A stretch of 64,000 nt of DNA from Chryseobacterium sp. LAM-KRS1 (GCF_013184525.1 NZ_JAAOIZ010000005.1:310001-374000); one strand, 5' to 3'. Shown: positions 53,251 to 62,793, counted from the stretch's first letter. Made by a program: numbers and translations. Notes: generated from the sequence alone by a model not told the origin.

Positions 53251-54801
53251 TTAAATATCAAATTTAATCCCTTGTGCCAAAGGAAGGTTTGTAGTATAAT
53301 TGATGGTATTTGTTTGTCTTCTCATATAGTATTTCCAAACGTCAGAACCGGATTCTCTACCTCCTCCTGTTTCTTTTTCACCACCGAAGGCTCCGCCGAT
53401 CTCAGCACCTGAAGTTCCGATATTTACATTGGCAATTCCACAATCTGAACCTGCATGGGAAAGGAATAACTCAGCCTCTCTTAAGTTTTGGGTCATAATT
53501 GCAGAAGACAATCCCTGAGGAACATCATTTTGAATAGCGATGGCTTCGTCAAGAGTTTTGTATTTGATCAAATAAAGAATTGGTGCAAAAGTTTCATGCT
53601 GCACAATCTCGTATGAGTTTTTTACTTCCGCGATACATGGTTTTACATAGCATCCTGATTCATATTCTTTACCGCTTAGAACGCCGCCTTCAACGATGAA
53701 TTTACCGCCTTCTTTTTTACATTTTTTTATTGATTCTTCGTATTGGGTAACAGCACCGGTATCGATCAATGGTCCCACATGATTGGATTCATCTAACGGG
53801 TTTCCTATTTTCAGCTGTCCGTATGCTTTTACCAATCTGTTTTTCACTTCATCGTAAACGCTTTCATGAATGATCAGTCTTCTTGTAGATGTACATCTTT
53901 GTCCTGCAGTTCCTACAGCTCCAAATACAGCCCCAATGATAGACATATCAAGATCAGCATCTTTAGAGATAATGATGGCGTTATTTCCACCTAGCTCAAG
54001 AATTGATTTTCCAAATCTCTCTGCTACTTTAGAAGAAACCATTCTTCCTACTCTTGTAGAACCTGTAAACGAAATTAAAGAAACACGCTTATCTTCAACT
54101 AATTTTTGCCCGATCTCATGATCTGAAATCAATACACTTGAAATCCCTTCAAAAAGATTATTTTCTTTAAGAACTTCTGCTAAAATATTTTGACATGCAA
54201 TTGCACAGAAAGGTGTTTTTTCGGAAGGCTTCCAGATCGTAACATTCCCACAAATCCATGATAATGCTGTATTCCAAGCCCAAACAGCTACCGGAAAGTT
54301 AAAAGCCGTAATGATTCCCACAATCCCTAGCGGGTGATATTGTTCGTACATTCTGTGACCTGGTCTTTCAGAATGCATCGTATATCCATGAAGCTGTCTT
54401 GATAGACCAACCGCAAAATCACAGATATCAATCATCTCCTGAACTTCACCAAGACCTTCCTGCAGGGACTTTCCCATTTCATACGAAACAAGTTTTCCCA
54501 AATCATCTTTATATTCTCTTAGTTTTAGACCTAATTGTCTTACGATTTCCCCTCTTTTAGGTGCCGGGATTAACCTGAATTCCTGAAAAGCCTTTTGAGC
54601 AGACTGAATTACCTTTTCATAATCACCTTCATTCGATGTTTTTACTTTAGCAATTAATTTTCCATCAACAGGAGAATAACTTTCAATTACTTTCCCCGAT
54701 GCAAAGTATTTCCCCCCTACAGAAGTTCCTTTGTTGTCATCTTTAATACCTAGATTTTTTAGGGATTTCTCGATACCGAAATCCTTGACTTTTTTAGACA
54801 T
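53251..54801 (-). CDS. 2-Aminoadipate semialdehyde dehydrogenase (antiquitin, ALDH7)
   Basis: 516 aa, an ALDH7-type NAD-dependent aldehyde dehydrogenase. Cys nucleophile in GAVGTAGQRCTSTRRL, catalytic Glu in SILELGGNNAI, and PLGIVGIITAFNFPVAVWAWN (shortened to TAFNFPVAVWAWN). Antiquitins oxidise aminoadipate semialdehyde, the product of the lysine aminotransferase downstream (106-base gap). The pair should degrade lysine to 2-aminoadipate. Related ALDHs with other substrates are the alternative. Confidence 0.9.
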   Translation of the reverse strand: MSKKVKDFGIEKSLKNLGIKDDNKGTSVGGKYFASGKVIESYSPVDGKLIAKVKTSNEGDYEKVIQSAQKAFQEFRLIPAPKRGEIVRQLGLKLREYKDDLGKLVSYEMGKSLQEGLGEVQEMIDICDFAVGLSRQLHGYTMHSERPGHRMYEQYHPLGIVGIITAFNFPVAVWAWNTALSWICGNVTIWKPSEKTPFCAIACQNILAEVLKENNLFEGISSVLISDHEIGQKLVEDKRVSLISFTGSTRVGRMVSSKVAERFGKSILELGGNNAIIISKDADLDMSIIGAVFGAVGTAGQRCTSTRRLIIHESVYDEVKNRLVKAYGQLKIGNPLDESNHVGPLIDTGAVTQYEESIKKCKKEGGKFIVEGGVLSGKEYESGCYVKPCIAEVKNSYEIVQHETFAPILYLIKYKTLDEAIAIQNDVPQGLSSAIMTQNLREAELFLSHAGSDCGIANVNIGTSGAEIGGAFGGEKETGGGRESGSDVWKYYMRRQTNTINYTTNLPLAQGIKFDI

Positions 54802-54879
54802 AAAATATTCCTTTTCGTTTTCTCTAAAGATAAAAATATTATGCGAACCGCAAAAAATTAATTTTCATAACGTTTTTAT

Positions 54880-54909
54880 TTGGACTAATTATAAACATAC
54901 CTATCTTTG
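54880..54909 (+). promoter_or_regulatory. Promoter of the 54934 gene
   Basis: TTG (54880-54882), 19 bases, TATCTTTG (54902-54909), 24 bases before the ATG. Confidence 0.7.
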
Positions 54910-54933
54910 TCATATCAATAGTTAATTTCGGAA

Positions 54934-55131
54934 ATGGAAAATAATAAACCACTAGACGAGCAGCCTGTCAAAGAGAATACTTCAAAATGGAAACAATGGG
55001 TTAAGCGTTTTGGGATCGGAGGGATTATATTCTTTACCGTAAAAGGGATTATTACGTCAACCCTGATCTATTTTCTCGGAAAAAATTTCTGGACTATCAT
55101 CAGTAATTATTTTACCGCTCTATTCGATTAA
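54934..55131 (+). CDS. Small membrane protein
   Basis: 65 aa, unrecognised. Charged N-terminal half (MENNKPLDEQPVKENTSKWKQW), then a glycine-led hydrophobic segment GGIIFFTVKGIITSTLIYFLG that should cross the membrane, and an aromatic tail. Similar tiny membrane proteins are common in flavobacteria with no assigned role. Its promoter and terminator are clear. Confidence 0.65.
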   Translation: MENNKPLDEQPVKENTSKWKQWVKRFGIGGIIFFTVKGIITSTLIYFLGKNFWTIISNYFTALFD

Positions 55132-55154
55132 TAGTGCGTATTATTAAAATAAAA

Positions 55155-55188
55155 AAAGCAGAGAAAATTTCTCTGCTTTCTTTTTTTT
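55155..55188 (+). terminator. Terminator after the 54934 gene
   Basis: AAAGCAGAGAAA and TTTCTCTGCTTT with a short loop, then a long T run (55181-55188). Confidence 0.85.
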
Positions 55189-55239
55189 GGAAGTTTAACT
55201 AAAAGCTAATGATAAGTTGGCAACTGGTACAGTTACTAT

Positions 55240-56412
55240 TTATTCTATTGAGCTATCAAACCTATTGGTTACATTATATGTTTTGTCTTTTACTATAATA
55301 TCATAACCTCCTTTATCCAGAATAAGATATCCTGAGTCTTTATCACTCTGTAATTCTATCATATCCGCAGGAACACCATTATTGTCAAACTCTCCTTTTC
55401 TATAGGCAAAAATTAAAGAAGGATAACTTTTAATCTTTGATTTTGGTACTTCATAAAGTTTCCGGTTTTCATTAAGCATCCAACGAGGTCTATCTTTGAT
55501 ATATGTTGTAACGGGATGAACCACTTTTATATCCGTAAAAGGTTCAATTTGACTTCCTTTGAATGCCTTGTTATTTTCGTCCAGCAAAACGACAGGATCC
55601 TTCCCCTTTATAATTTTTAATAGAGGACTATTACGTTCGGTAACACTTTTTTCAGAAAACTCTGTTTGGTCAATTGTAAATGGGTTGATTTTTGTTAAGT
55701 CGGAAAGTCTTCCTGCCATGGTTTTTTCCCAATATGGATCTTTTCCTTCATATGCGTGCCCATAACCGCAGTAAATAATATATTTTCCATTTTTATTTTC
55801 CTGCATAAATTTATAGATGTTATCCGCTTGTTTTATCTCTCTGTCTTTTCCGTTTTCTCCTTGTACTGCTTCATATTTAAAGAGAGTAAAACCCAGATCT
55901 AAAGCTGTTTTAATAAAACTACCAAATTGTGGTTCAGAGGTGTAAAAACCACTTTTTGTTGTAGGAAACTTTCTAACATTTATTGAATCATCTCCAATAG
56001 CTTCCAAGCCCAAATAACGATAACCGTTTTCATAAAGTCCTTTTAAGAGGGATGTTGCAAATGTTCTATGACTTGCGTAATGATGTGCTTCATTAAGAAT
56101 TACTATTTGCTCTTTTTTTGTTTGGTCTAAAATATAGTTTTTAGCATTTTCAACTTTAAGCTTTACTAATTTCAAACTGTCATCTTTAGATATTTTTTTT
56201 CTTTTACGTCCAAGTTTATCCCAGGTTTGTAAACCCTTAATGTAATAGTTCGAAACGGAATATTTCATTGCTCCCACCTGATATCTGTAATCGTCTCCAT
56301 TTTTATCATTCTGGATGTCATTTTCAATATCATTTGAAAATTTATATTGCTCTTGGGCGAAGGATTTTGTTGAAAATAGTATTACGAATAAGAAAAATGT
56401 CTTTTTCACCAT
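55240..56412 (-). CDS. Exported protein, possible EreA/ChaN-like fold
   Basis: 390 aa with signal peptide ending SFAQ. The middle part VILNEAHHYASHRTFATSLLKGLYENGYRYLGLEAI (read in pieces: ILNEAHHYASHRTF, NGYRYLGLEAI) recalls the erythromycin-esterase/ChaN/TIKI superfamily, with a metal-type Glu and His pair. IIYCGYGHAYEGKDPYW adds another His region. The C-terminal 120 residues are beta-rich and unrecognised. Enzymatic role uncertain. Confidence 0.6.
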   Translation of the reverse strand: MVKKTFFLFVILFSTKSFAQEQYKFSNDIENDIQNDKNGDDYRYQVGAMKYSVSNYYIKGLQTWDKLGRKRKKISKDDSLKLVKLKVENAKNYILDQTKKEQIVILNEAHHYASHRTFATSLLKGLYENGYRYLGLEAIGDDSINVRKFPTTKSGFYTSEPQFGSFIKTALDLGFTLFKYEAVQGENGKDREIKQADNIYKFMQENKNGKYIIYCGYGHAYEGKDPYWEKTMAGRLSDLTKINPFTIDQTEFSEKSVTERNSPLLKIIKGKDPVVLLDENNKAFKGSQIEPFTDIKVVHPVTTYIKDRPRWMLNENRKLYEVPKSKIKSYPSLIFAYRKGEFDNNGVPADMIELQSDKDSGYLILDKGGYDIIVKDKTYNVTNRFDSSIE

Positions 56413-56661
56413 ATTGCTTTATGTATTATACTGAAAAATATTATTTGGAGTAGTTCATTACTTTATCACTCTAAAATAGTACTTTTATCTATAATTTAAG
56501 ATTTATATTTTCATTATTAATATACTTATCCCTAATCCTGATTTTATTTTCCTTAGAAAGATTGTTTTACAGTGCAGGAAATCAAAAGCTATCAAAATTC
56601 CAGCTTTCAATTCCTTCACAATTATTAAACTTAGCAATTTTGCCTTTTAGCTATTCCATCG

Positions 56662-56856
56662 CTATTCCTTTTTCTTCCTTCCCGACTCAATAAGACTCTG
56701 ATGAAGCAAATACTCAATTTGTCCGTTTACACTCCTAAACTCATCATTCGCCCACTTCTCAAGAAGTTTATACGTTGATTCTTCTATCCTTATCACAAAG
56801 GATTTTTTGCCTTTTTGAGTGCTTTCAGAAGAATTTTGAGATTTTTGAGATTTCAT
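56662..56856 (-). CDS. Arc-like ribbon-helix-helix protein
   Basis: 64 aa. KKSFVIRIEESTYKLLEKWANDEFRSVNGQIEYLLHQSL (abbreviated: a basic strand FVIRIEE, then two helices with SVNGQIEYLL) is the Arc/MetJ-type RHH fold, which binds DNA as a dimer of dimers. A basic low-complexity N terminus. It follows the SPFH gene by 68 bases and may be co-transcribed; an inverted repeat before that gene is a possible site. Confidence 0.75.
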   Translation of the reverse strand: MKSQKSQNSSESTQKGKKSFVIRIEESTYKLLEKWANDEFRSVNGQIEYLLHQSLIESGRKKKE

Positions 56857-56924
56857 TTTTTACTTTTAAATTTCATGATAAGACCGCCTTGGTTTCAGGT
56901 CGATTCTTTAACCAAAAAGAAGTT

Positions 56925-57791
56925 TTAATTGTATAAAGTTCCTGCATTAAGAACCGGAGTTGCTGCCTTCTCACCACAAAGAACCACCATCAGATTACTC
57001 ACCATTGCAGCTTTTCTCTCATCATCCAACTCTACGATGTTCTCTGCCGAAAGTTTTTTCAATGCCAGATCAACCATTCCTACCGCGCCTTCCACAATTT
57101 TTGTTCTTGCTGCAACGATAGCTGTAGCCTGCTGTCTCTGAAGCATGGCACCTGCGATTTCGGATGCATAAGCCAAGTGTGATATTCTGGCCTCCTGGAT
57201 TATAATTCCGGCTTTAGAAAGACGATCAGTAAGCTCCTGCTCAAGAATAGAATTGATTTTGTCACCACCCTCTCTTAAAGTAATTGGTGCATGATCATCT
57301 TCTAAATTATCATAAGGAAAGCTCATAGCCAGGTGACGTACCGCTGCCTCACTCTGCATTTTTACAAAATCAGAATAACGTTCTACGTCAAAAGCTGCTT
57401 TATAGGTATCCCCTACTTTCCATACGATGACAACAGCAATTTCAATTGGGTTCCCCATTTTATCATTCACTTTTAATGTTTGTCCCTGTAAATTCTCGGA
57501 ACGAAGCGACATTTTCTGGGATGAGTATAATGGATTGATAAAGAACAGTCCGTTATCTTTCACTGTTCCTACATATTTTCCAAAGAAATTCAATACTCTT
57601 GAGTGATTAGGCTGAATGATCATCAGGCCTTTTAAGAAAAAACATGAAGTCAGAAAACAAAGCATGGCTAAAACAACATAAGTAATACTCTGATCTACTC
57701 CGCTGATGAAGAAGTAAACTGCAGCTATAAATAAACCCAAACAAATAACAAGGGTTAAGTAGCCGGACATAGGTTTTAAGATTTTTTCCAT
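56925..57791 (-). CDS. SPFH/Band 7 domain membrane protein
   Basis: 288 aa. Two N-terminal transmembrane segments (YLTLVICLGLFIAAVYFFISG, VVLAMLCFLTSCFFL; shortened), then an SPFH domain with NHSRVLNFFGKYVGTV and LRSENLQGQTLKVNDKMGNP, followed by a coiled-coil tail (RQQATAIVAARTKIVEG). Stomatin-like proteins scaffold membrane domains and often regulate proteases. Pairs with the Arc-like gene. Confidence 0.88.
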   Translation of the reverse strand: MEKILKPMSGYLTLVICLGLFIAAVYFFISGVDQSITYVVLAMLCFLTSCFFLKGLMIIQPNHSRVLNFFGKYVGTVKDNGLFFINPLYSSQKMSLRSENLQGQTLKVNDKMGNPIEIAVVIVWKVGDTYKAAFDVERYSDFVKMQSEAAVRHLAMSFPYDNLEDDHAPITLREGGDKINSILEQELTDRLSKAGIIIQEARISHLAYASEIAGAMLQRQQATAIVAARTKIVEGAVGMVDLALKKLSAENIVELDDERKAAMVSNLMVVLCGEKAATPVLNAGTLYN

Positions 57792-57809
57792 ATAGGTATT
57801 AATTTTAAA

Positions 57810-57830
57810 ATGATATTATTTTGATATCAT
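57810..57830 (-). promoter_or_regulatory. Inverted repeat before the SPFH gene
   Basis: ATGATAT (57810-57816), seven bases, ATATCAT (57824-57830), a perfect inverted repeat 19-39 bases upstream of the start. Candidate site for the co-encoded Arc-like protein. Confidence 0.4.
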
Positions 57831-57923
57831 AAAGTTATAAATAAGTTTTGAATTAAAAATGATAATCTTAAAATTTTTTACTTAGTAATAATACCTAATT
57901 CCGTTTGCCTTAAAGACAAAGAA

Positions 57924-57952
57924 AAATCCCGGAAACTATCGTTCCGGGATTT
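57924..57952 (-). terminator. Terminator after the ccsA gene
   Basis: AAATCCCGGAA and TTCCGGGATTT around 7 bases; the minus-strand product runs on into T's, 22 bases past the stop at 57974. Confidence 0.8.
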
Positions 57953-57973
57953 AGTATGTGTATGTATTTACGC

Positions 57974-60900
57974 TTATTTTTTGTTCAGCATTTTAAACTT
58001 AAAGTAAGAAGCTGTAGACAATAATATCATTACTGAAAGTCCGATATATACCCAAGCCGGTACTGGTACCGGATCTCCTGCTGCATACGAGTGAAGTCCC
58101 GTTAAATAATAATTAACTCCAAAATAGGTCATAACCATTGAGCAGAAAGCAAACATTGTTGCTACATGGAACGCCCACTTGCTTCTTAATCCGGGTACCA
58201 ATCTCATATGTAACACAAAAGCGTATACCATGATAGATATAAATGCCCATGTCTCTTTAGGATCCCAGCTCCAGTATCTACCCCATGACTCATTCGCCCA
58301 GATTCCTCCTAAAAAGTTCCCTACCGTTAAAGCAAACAAACCTATAGTAAGAGACATCTCAGAAACAATAACCAGCTCTTTTAAAGTAGTATCATGATGA
58401 ATTTTGTATGTTTCTTTACTCGAAATAATATAGAATACCAGTGAAATGACAGCAATAATCATCGACAGGGCAAAAAATCCATAACTCGATGTAATGATTG
58501 CTACGTGCACAATCAGCCAGTATGATTTTAATACAGGTACTAATGGTGTGATCTGTGGATCAAGAGCAGATCCTCCGTGAGCAAATCCCATCATAATAAC
58601 CGCTACCATAAATCCGGCTGCAGGAATCAAAGCATTGGAATTTCTATACAATAACAATCCGGCTGAAATACCTACCCATGAAATGAAAATGATTGCTTCA
58701 TAACCATTACTCCATGGTGCATGCCCGGAAATATACCATCTTGCCACTAATCCAAGGAAATGGAATATATATCCTACCAGACCTAACACAATAATCACCT
58801 TGATGATCTTGTTCAATATCTTATTAGGCTTGAATAATTCAACAAAACCTAAAATCAGTAATAGCCCTCCTATCAGTGTATAGAAAATCAGGAGTTTAAA
58901 GTTGATATTCACTTTATTCATGAATACCTCCAGATCAACTTTAGATTTAGCCGGAACTACACTTTTACCCCATTTTTGCTGGTATTCTGAAAGTCTTGCC
59001 AATTGAGTATCTGCTTTTCTCCAGTCTCCTGTTTTCTGAGCAGCTAATGCTTCAGCAAAATAAGGTCCCATTACCTGTTGAGATTCCATATCCGGTTCGA
59101 ATTTCTGGTCCAGCCATGAATGCCATGTGTGGTTCGGATCATTTTTCACAGGCACAATTCTCATAAATTGCCCGCTGAAAAATTCATTGAAGATCTGAAC
59201 TCTTTCATTTACAGAAATAACTTCTTTGTCATAATTGGTTTGCTCAGCCGGTTTTTTACGGAAAGCAATGTTATAGTCATGCTCAAGGATATAAGTAAGG
59301 TTACCGTTAGCATCCGCAGGAAACAAATTCATCAGGGAAGTATAACCATCCTCATCAGCCTTGGTTTTGTTCTTCAGCTCATCCCCTCCTTTAGAACCTA
59401 CTTTAATGATAGGAACCATTGTCCAGCTAGGAGTATCTGTGTTAATGGATAAAAACCACTGATTTGCAGTAAGGTATTTTCCATCCGTTCCTTTAAATTC
59501 GTCTTTTTTATAAAGCTTTCTTAAAACATCAAGAGCTTCAGTATTGATCGGAACAATTCTTCCTTCAAAATTCTGTACCAAAAGATATCCGAATTTATCT
59601 GCATGTTCCTTGCTTATTTTGTTTCTAGCGATGATTTCATCTGCAGAAATTAATCTCATTTTAGAAAATGGAGCTGCCAGAGAATTTTGTCGCGGAGCAG
59701 TTTCCGTCTGTCCCATTTGGGAAGCCTGTGCATGAGCGTGATCATCGCCTTCTACATGGATGTGCTCTCTACTTCCGTCAGTTGTTCCATGGGTTTCAAT
59801 TTTTTGGGCATTTAAGCCTAAACTTAGCAATAATAAAACAACCATGGTGGCTCTTTTCTTATTGACATCAGTCAGTATTTTATTTAATTTCCAGAAGTGA
59901 GATCCTTTCCAGAAGAAAATTAAAAACATACCTAAAAACAAGAATGTATATCCGATATAAGAAATTAAAGTTCCCCAGAAATCATGGTTCACGGATAATA
60001 CAGTTCCCATTCTGTCCGGATCAAAACTAGCCTGGAAAAAACGGTATCCTCCGTGGTTCAGAACGTGGTTCATATAGATTTTATAAGGTGTCTGCTTACC
60101 TCCGTCAATGATCTTCACATGACTTTCATAAGCACTTGGCGAAGAACTTCCAGGATATGTTTCCATTACAAAGTCGTCCAGTTTCAGTGCAAAAGGAGTG
60201 TTGTATACTTTAGGACCAAAACCTGCCATGATATTCAATCCGTCCATCGTGATCTGCTTGAATGCATTCGGATTTCCTTTTTCTACAGATAGTTCAACCA
60301 ACTGTTTTGTTTTAGGACCCTGGATTTCTATTTTCAGCATATCAGGAACTGCCTGATCTTTCTTTCTGTCTCCTTCAATCGCGATCAGTTTTCCTTTTCT
60401 TAAACCTTCAGGAACAACCAATTTCAGATCATTGATGCTATATAAACTTCTCAATGCCAAAGGTTGGAATTCATCCTTCTTTGTATTTCCGGTCGCCTGA
60501 GTTGCCATCGTCATATACGTTGCATCAACGGGAGTTTTAACAAATAATTTCCCTCCTTCATTTTTAAATTCCACAGCTCCTTCAATCGCTCTGTTAAAAG
60601 TAACAAGCGTTCCATTAATGGATTTTGTTTCACCTGGCTTGATGTAGATATTCTGTCTTCCGGTCTGCCCCGTTGAAACCAAGTGAAGGTATTCAGTACC
60701 ACTCGGGTCGGCCACAAGACTGTCTTTTTTTCTTTGAATATATTCTTTGGCAAAAATCTTTACTTCTTTTCCGTGAAAGTCATAGGTTGCGCTGAAATCT
60801 TTGTGCAAAGGAGACATCAGATAAGGAATGTCTTGATAGTTAAGCACATCTCCCTTCTCTTCAATCTGAATCTTAAAGAAGTTTTTATCCGTAACTATTT

Positions 60901-61240
60901 CATTAGAAGTTTCTCCTTCCCTGATATGCATTGTTCCTTCAAAACTCACATACCTTGTAATAGCTCCCCCGATAAAAATGAAGACAAATGCAAGGTGAAA
61001 AACCAAAACCGGCCACTTCTCTCTTTTCCAAAGTCTGTATCTGCCGATATTTCCGATAAAATTTAAGATCAGCAATACCATGATCAGCTCAAACCATTTT
61101 GCTTCATAAATTAATGCTTTCGCCGTAGGGGTTCCATAATCGTTTTCGAGAAACGTTGCATATGCCATGGCAAATGCAAAGACCAACAGCAAAACCGCCA
61201 TTGTTCTGGTTGAAATAAGAATATCTTGGATCTTCTTCAT
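57974..61240 (-). CDS. ccsA: Fused ResB-CcsA cytochrome c biogenesis protein
   Basis: 1088 aa, the fused System II form common in Bacteroidota. N-terminal ResB/Ccs1 part with membrane segments near TMAVLLLVFAFAMAYATFLEN and HLAFVFIFIGGAI, a large periplasmic loop, then a C-terminal CcsA part with several membrane segments and the haem-handling WWD-like motif WGRYWSWDPKETWAF. It transports and ligates haem to CxxCH apocytochromes c in the periplasm. Alone in its transcription unit. Confidence 0.93.
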   Translation of the reverse strand: MKKIQDILISTRTMAVLLLVFAFAMAYATFLENDYGTPTAKALIYEAKWFELIMVLLILNFIGNIGRYRLWKREKWPVLVFHLAFVFIFIGGAITRYVSFEGTMHIREGETSNEIVTDKNFFKIQIEEKGDVLNYQDIPYLMSPLHKDFSATYDFHGKEVKIFAKEYIQRKKDSLVADPSGTEYLHLVSTGQTGRQNIYIKPGETKSINGTLVTFNRAIEGAVEFKNEGGKLFVKTPVDATYMTMATQATGNTKKDEFQPLALRSLYSINDLKLVVPEGLRKGKLIAIEGDRKKDQAVPDMLKIEIQGPKTKQLVELSVEKGNPNAFKQITMDGLNIMAGFGPKVYNTPFALKLDDFVMETYPGSSSPSAYESHVKIIDGGKQTPYKIYMNHVLNHGGYRFFQASFDPDRMGTVLSVNHDFWGTLISYIGYTFLFLGMFLIFFWKGSHFWKLNKILTDVNKKRATMVVLLLLSLGLNAQKIETHGTTDGSREHIHVEGDDHAHAQASQMGQTETAPRQNSLAAPFSKMRLISADEIIARNKISKEHADKFGYLLVQNFEGRIVPINTEALDVLRKLYKKDEFKGTDGKYLTANQWFLSINTDTPSWTMVPIIKVGSKGGDELKNKTKADEDGYTSLMNLFPADANGNLTYILEHDYNIAFRKKPAEQTNYDKEVISVNERVQIFNEFFSGQFMRIVPVKNDPNHTWHSWLDQKFEPDMESQQVMGPYFAEALAAQKTGDWRKADTQLARLSEYQQKWGKSVVPAKSKVDLEVFMNKVNINFKLLIFYTLIGGLLLILGFVELFKPNKILNKIIKVIIVLGLVGYIFHFLGLVARWYISGHAPWSNGYEAIIFISWVGISAGLLLYRNSNALIPAAGFMVAVIMMGFAHGGSALDPQITPLVPVLKSYWLIVHVAIITSSYGFFALSMIIAVISLVFYIISSKETYKIHHDTTLKELVIVSEMSLTIGLFALTVGNFLGGIWANESWGRYWSWDPKETWAFISIMVYAFVLHMRLVPGLRSKWAFHVATMFAFCSMVMTYFGVNYYLTGLHSYAAGDPVPVPAWVYIGLSVMILLSTASYFKFKMLNKK

Positions 61241-61256
61241 GATTTATTTTACTTGA

Positions 61257-61274
61257 CATGCAAAAATAAGCATG
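61257..61274 (-). promoter_or_regulatory. -7 box of ccsA inside an inverted repeat
   Basis: Minus-strand TATTTTTG (61261-61268) is bracketed by CATGC (61257-61261) and GCATG (61270-61274). No TTG upstream at the right distance. The 196-base gap to 61437 has no other feature. Confidence 0.45.
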
Positions 61275-61436
61275 ATTAAGTAAAAGGTCGATAAAAAAAG
61301 ATGTTTTTTATCATTTTAAAGCCTATATTACTTATTTTGAATTATTCTTAATAAGCCACAAAACATTAAAGAAAATTTAAAACTAAAAACTACGATTATA
61401 AGAATGAAAAAAAGCTATACAAGTCATTGAGTCTGT

Positions 61437-62018
61437 CTATTTTTGAAGGCTTATTTTTTTCCTTATTTTACTTAAAAATTCATGGGTGATACCAAGATAT
61501 GATGCGACCTGTTGCTGTGTAATTTTCTGTTCGAGACCAGGATATTTTTCAAGAAATTCAATATATCGCTGATCTGCCGTCTTACCGGTCAAAGAAAGAA
61601 TCCTCCTCTGTAGTGCCACTGAAGACCTTTGATTCATGATTCTGAAAAGCTTCTCTACCCAGGGAATGGTTTTGTAAAGATGTTCTTTATTTTCTTTTGA
61701 AACCATAAGAACTTCACTATTTTCCAGCGCTTGAATATTTAAGATACTGGGAACACGATTGATCATACTATCTATATCCGTAATCCACCATCCTTCCACT
61801 GCAAAATATAATGTTTGCTCCATCCCTTTTTCGTTGAGATAGTACACTTTAAAACAGCCGCTTGTAACAAACCCTTCAAAAAGACAGTAATTTCCCTCTT
61901 TCAGCGCAAAATCATTTTTCGGAAATTGAACTTTATTAAAAGATTCGGAAAATCTTTTAAATTCATCCTCAGAAAAATCGACATATTGCTTGATGTAATG
62001 ATAAAGTAGGTCAGACAT
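61437..62018 (-). CDS. Crp/Fnr family regulator, paralogue C
   Basis: 193 aa. cNMP-binding-type N domain with FKVYYLNEKGMEQTLYFAVEGW, and an HTH at the C terminus, ITQQQVASYLGITHEFLSKIRKKI, closer in type to the Bacteroidota Crp regulators that lack cNMP-binding residues. Not closely similar to the pair at 40.5-41.8 kb. It follows the isochorismatase-fold gene by 62 bases, so they may share a transcript. Confidence 0.85.
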   Translation of the reverse strand: MSDLLYHYIKQYVDFSEDEFKRFSESFNKVQFPKNDFALKEGNYCLFEGFVTSGCFKVYYLNEKGMEQTLYFAVEGWWITDIDSMINRVPSILNIQALENSEVLMVSKENKEHLYKTIPWVEKLFRIMNQRSSVALQRRILSLTGKTADQRYIEFLEKYPGLEQKITQQQVASYLGITHEFLSKIRKKISLQK

Positions 62019-62080
62019 CGTATAAAATTAAAACATAAAGATACCGATATTATGACCGGTATCCTTATTTTAAACTAATC

Positions 62081-62728
62081 TTATTTACTTTCCAGCAAAT
62101 CCTCTGTACTTATGATTCTGCTGTATAAATTTCCTAATGAAGAAATACCCGCCAGGAAAGATTTCTGAATATCTGCTGCTTTTATAATTTCTCCATCCAG
62201 CTCCCTGTTCTTTGTTGCCGTTGCATCCCCCACAATCGTGTTACTGAAACCCAGATCAAAAGCTGCTCTTGTAGTAGATTCTACACATACATCGGTCATC
62301 ATTCCGGTGATAATTAAATTTTTAATATTATACTCTTTTAAATAGGCAAGAAGTTCTGTTTCTCTGAAGCTATTTGGAAAATGTTTGATGATTACTTTCT
62401 CATTCCCTTTTGGTAAAACCAGGTTATGAATTTCAGCACCCTTTGTGTCCGGAAGGAAAAAATCAGCTCCTTCATTGGTTGCTATATGTTTAATATGAAT
62501 GACTGGCAGATTATTTTTCCTAAAATATTCCAACACCTTACTGGTATTTTTACCTGCAGTTTCTGCCCCTTCTAAAACCATTTTTCCTCCGGGAAAATAA
62601 TCGTTTTGTACATCGATGATTAATAATGCCGTGTTTTCCATTGTCATGTTATTTTGTTGTGCTTTTGCAGACGAAAGTGTAACGAATACTATACATATCG
62701 TCAGCATCTTTTTGAATATGTTTTTCAT
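62081..62728 (-). CDS. Exported isochorismatase-fold cysteine hydrolase
   Basis: 215 aa. Catalytic triad of the isochorismatase/nicotinamidase group: Asp in LLIIDVQNDYF, Lys in VIIKHFPNSF, Cys in TDVCVESTTR. Unusually, it carries a Sec-type signal (MKNIFKKMLTICIVFVTLSS, AKAQ) so it should be periplasmic, where most relatives are cytoplasmic. An internal Met at about residue 28 could give a cytoplasmic form. Substrate unknown. Next to a Crp-family gene. Confidence 0.8.
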   Translation of the reverse strand: MKNIFKKMLTICIVFVTLSSAKAQQNNMTMENTALLIIDVQNDYFPGGKMVLEGAETAGKNTSKVLEYFRKNNLPVIHIKHIATNEGADFFLPDTKGAEIHNLVLPKGNEKVIIKHFPNSFRETELLAYLKEYNIKNLIITGMMTDVCVESTTRAAFDLGFSNTIVGDATATKNRELDGEIIKAADIQKSFLAGISSLGNLYSRIISTEDLLESK

Positions 62729-62747
62729 TTATTATAAATTGATGGTA

Positions 62748-62793
62748 CAAAATTACAGGAGCTATCATCAAATAGCATTTGAACTAGTTCAAA
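62748..62793 (-). promoter_or_regulatory. Isochorismatase-gene promoter with palindrome
   Basis: -7 box TAATTTTG (62748-62755) and a perfect 16-bp palindrome TTTGAACTAGTTCAAA (62778-62793) about 22 bases further upstream, near where a -33 element would lie. Candidate operator of the Crp-family protein encoded downstream. Confidence 0.55.

Noticed and set aside
56413-56661. Small ORFs in the gap before the Arc-like gene
   Set aside because: AT-rich with no start context or protein-like composition in any frame.
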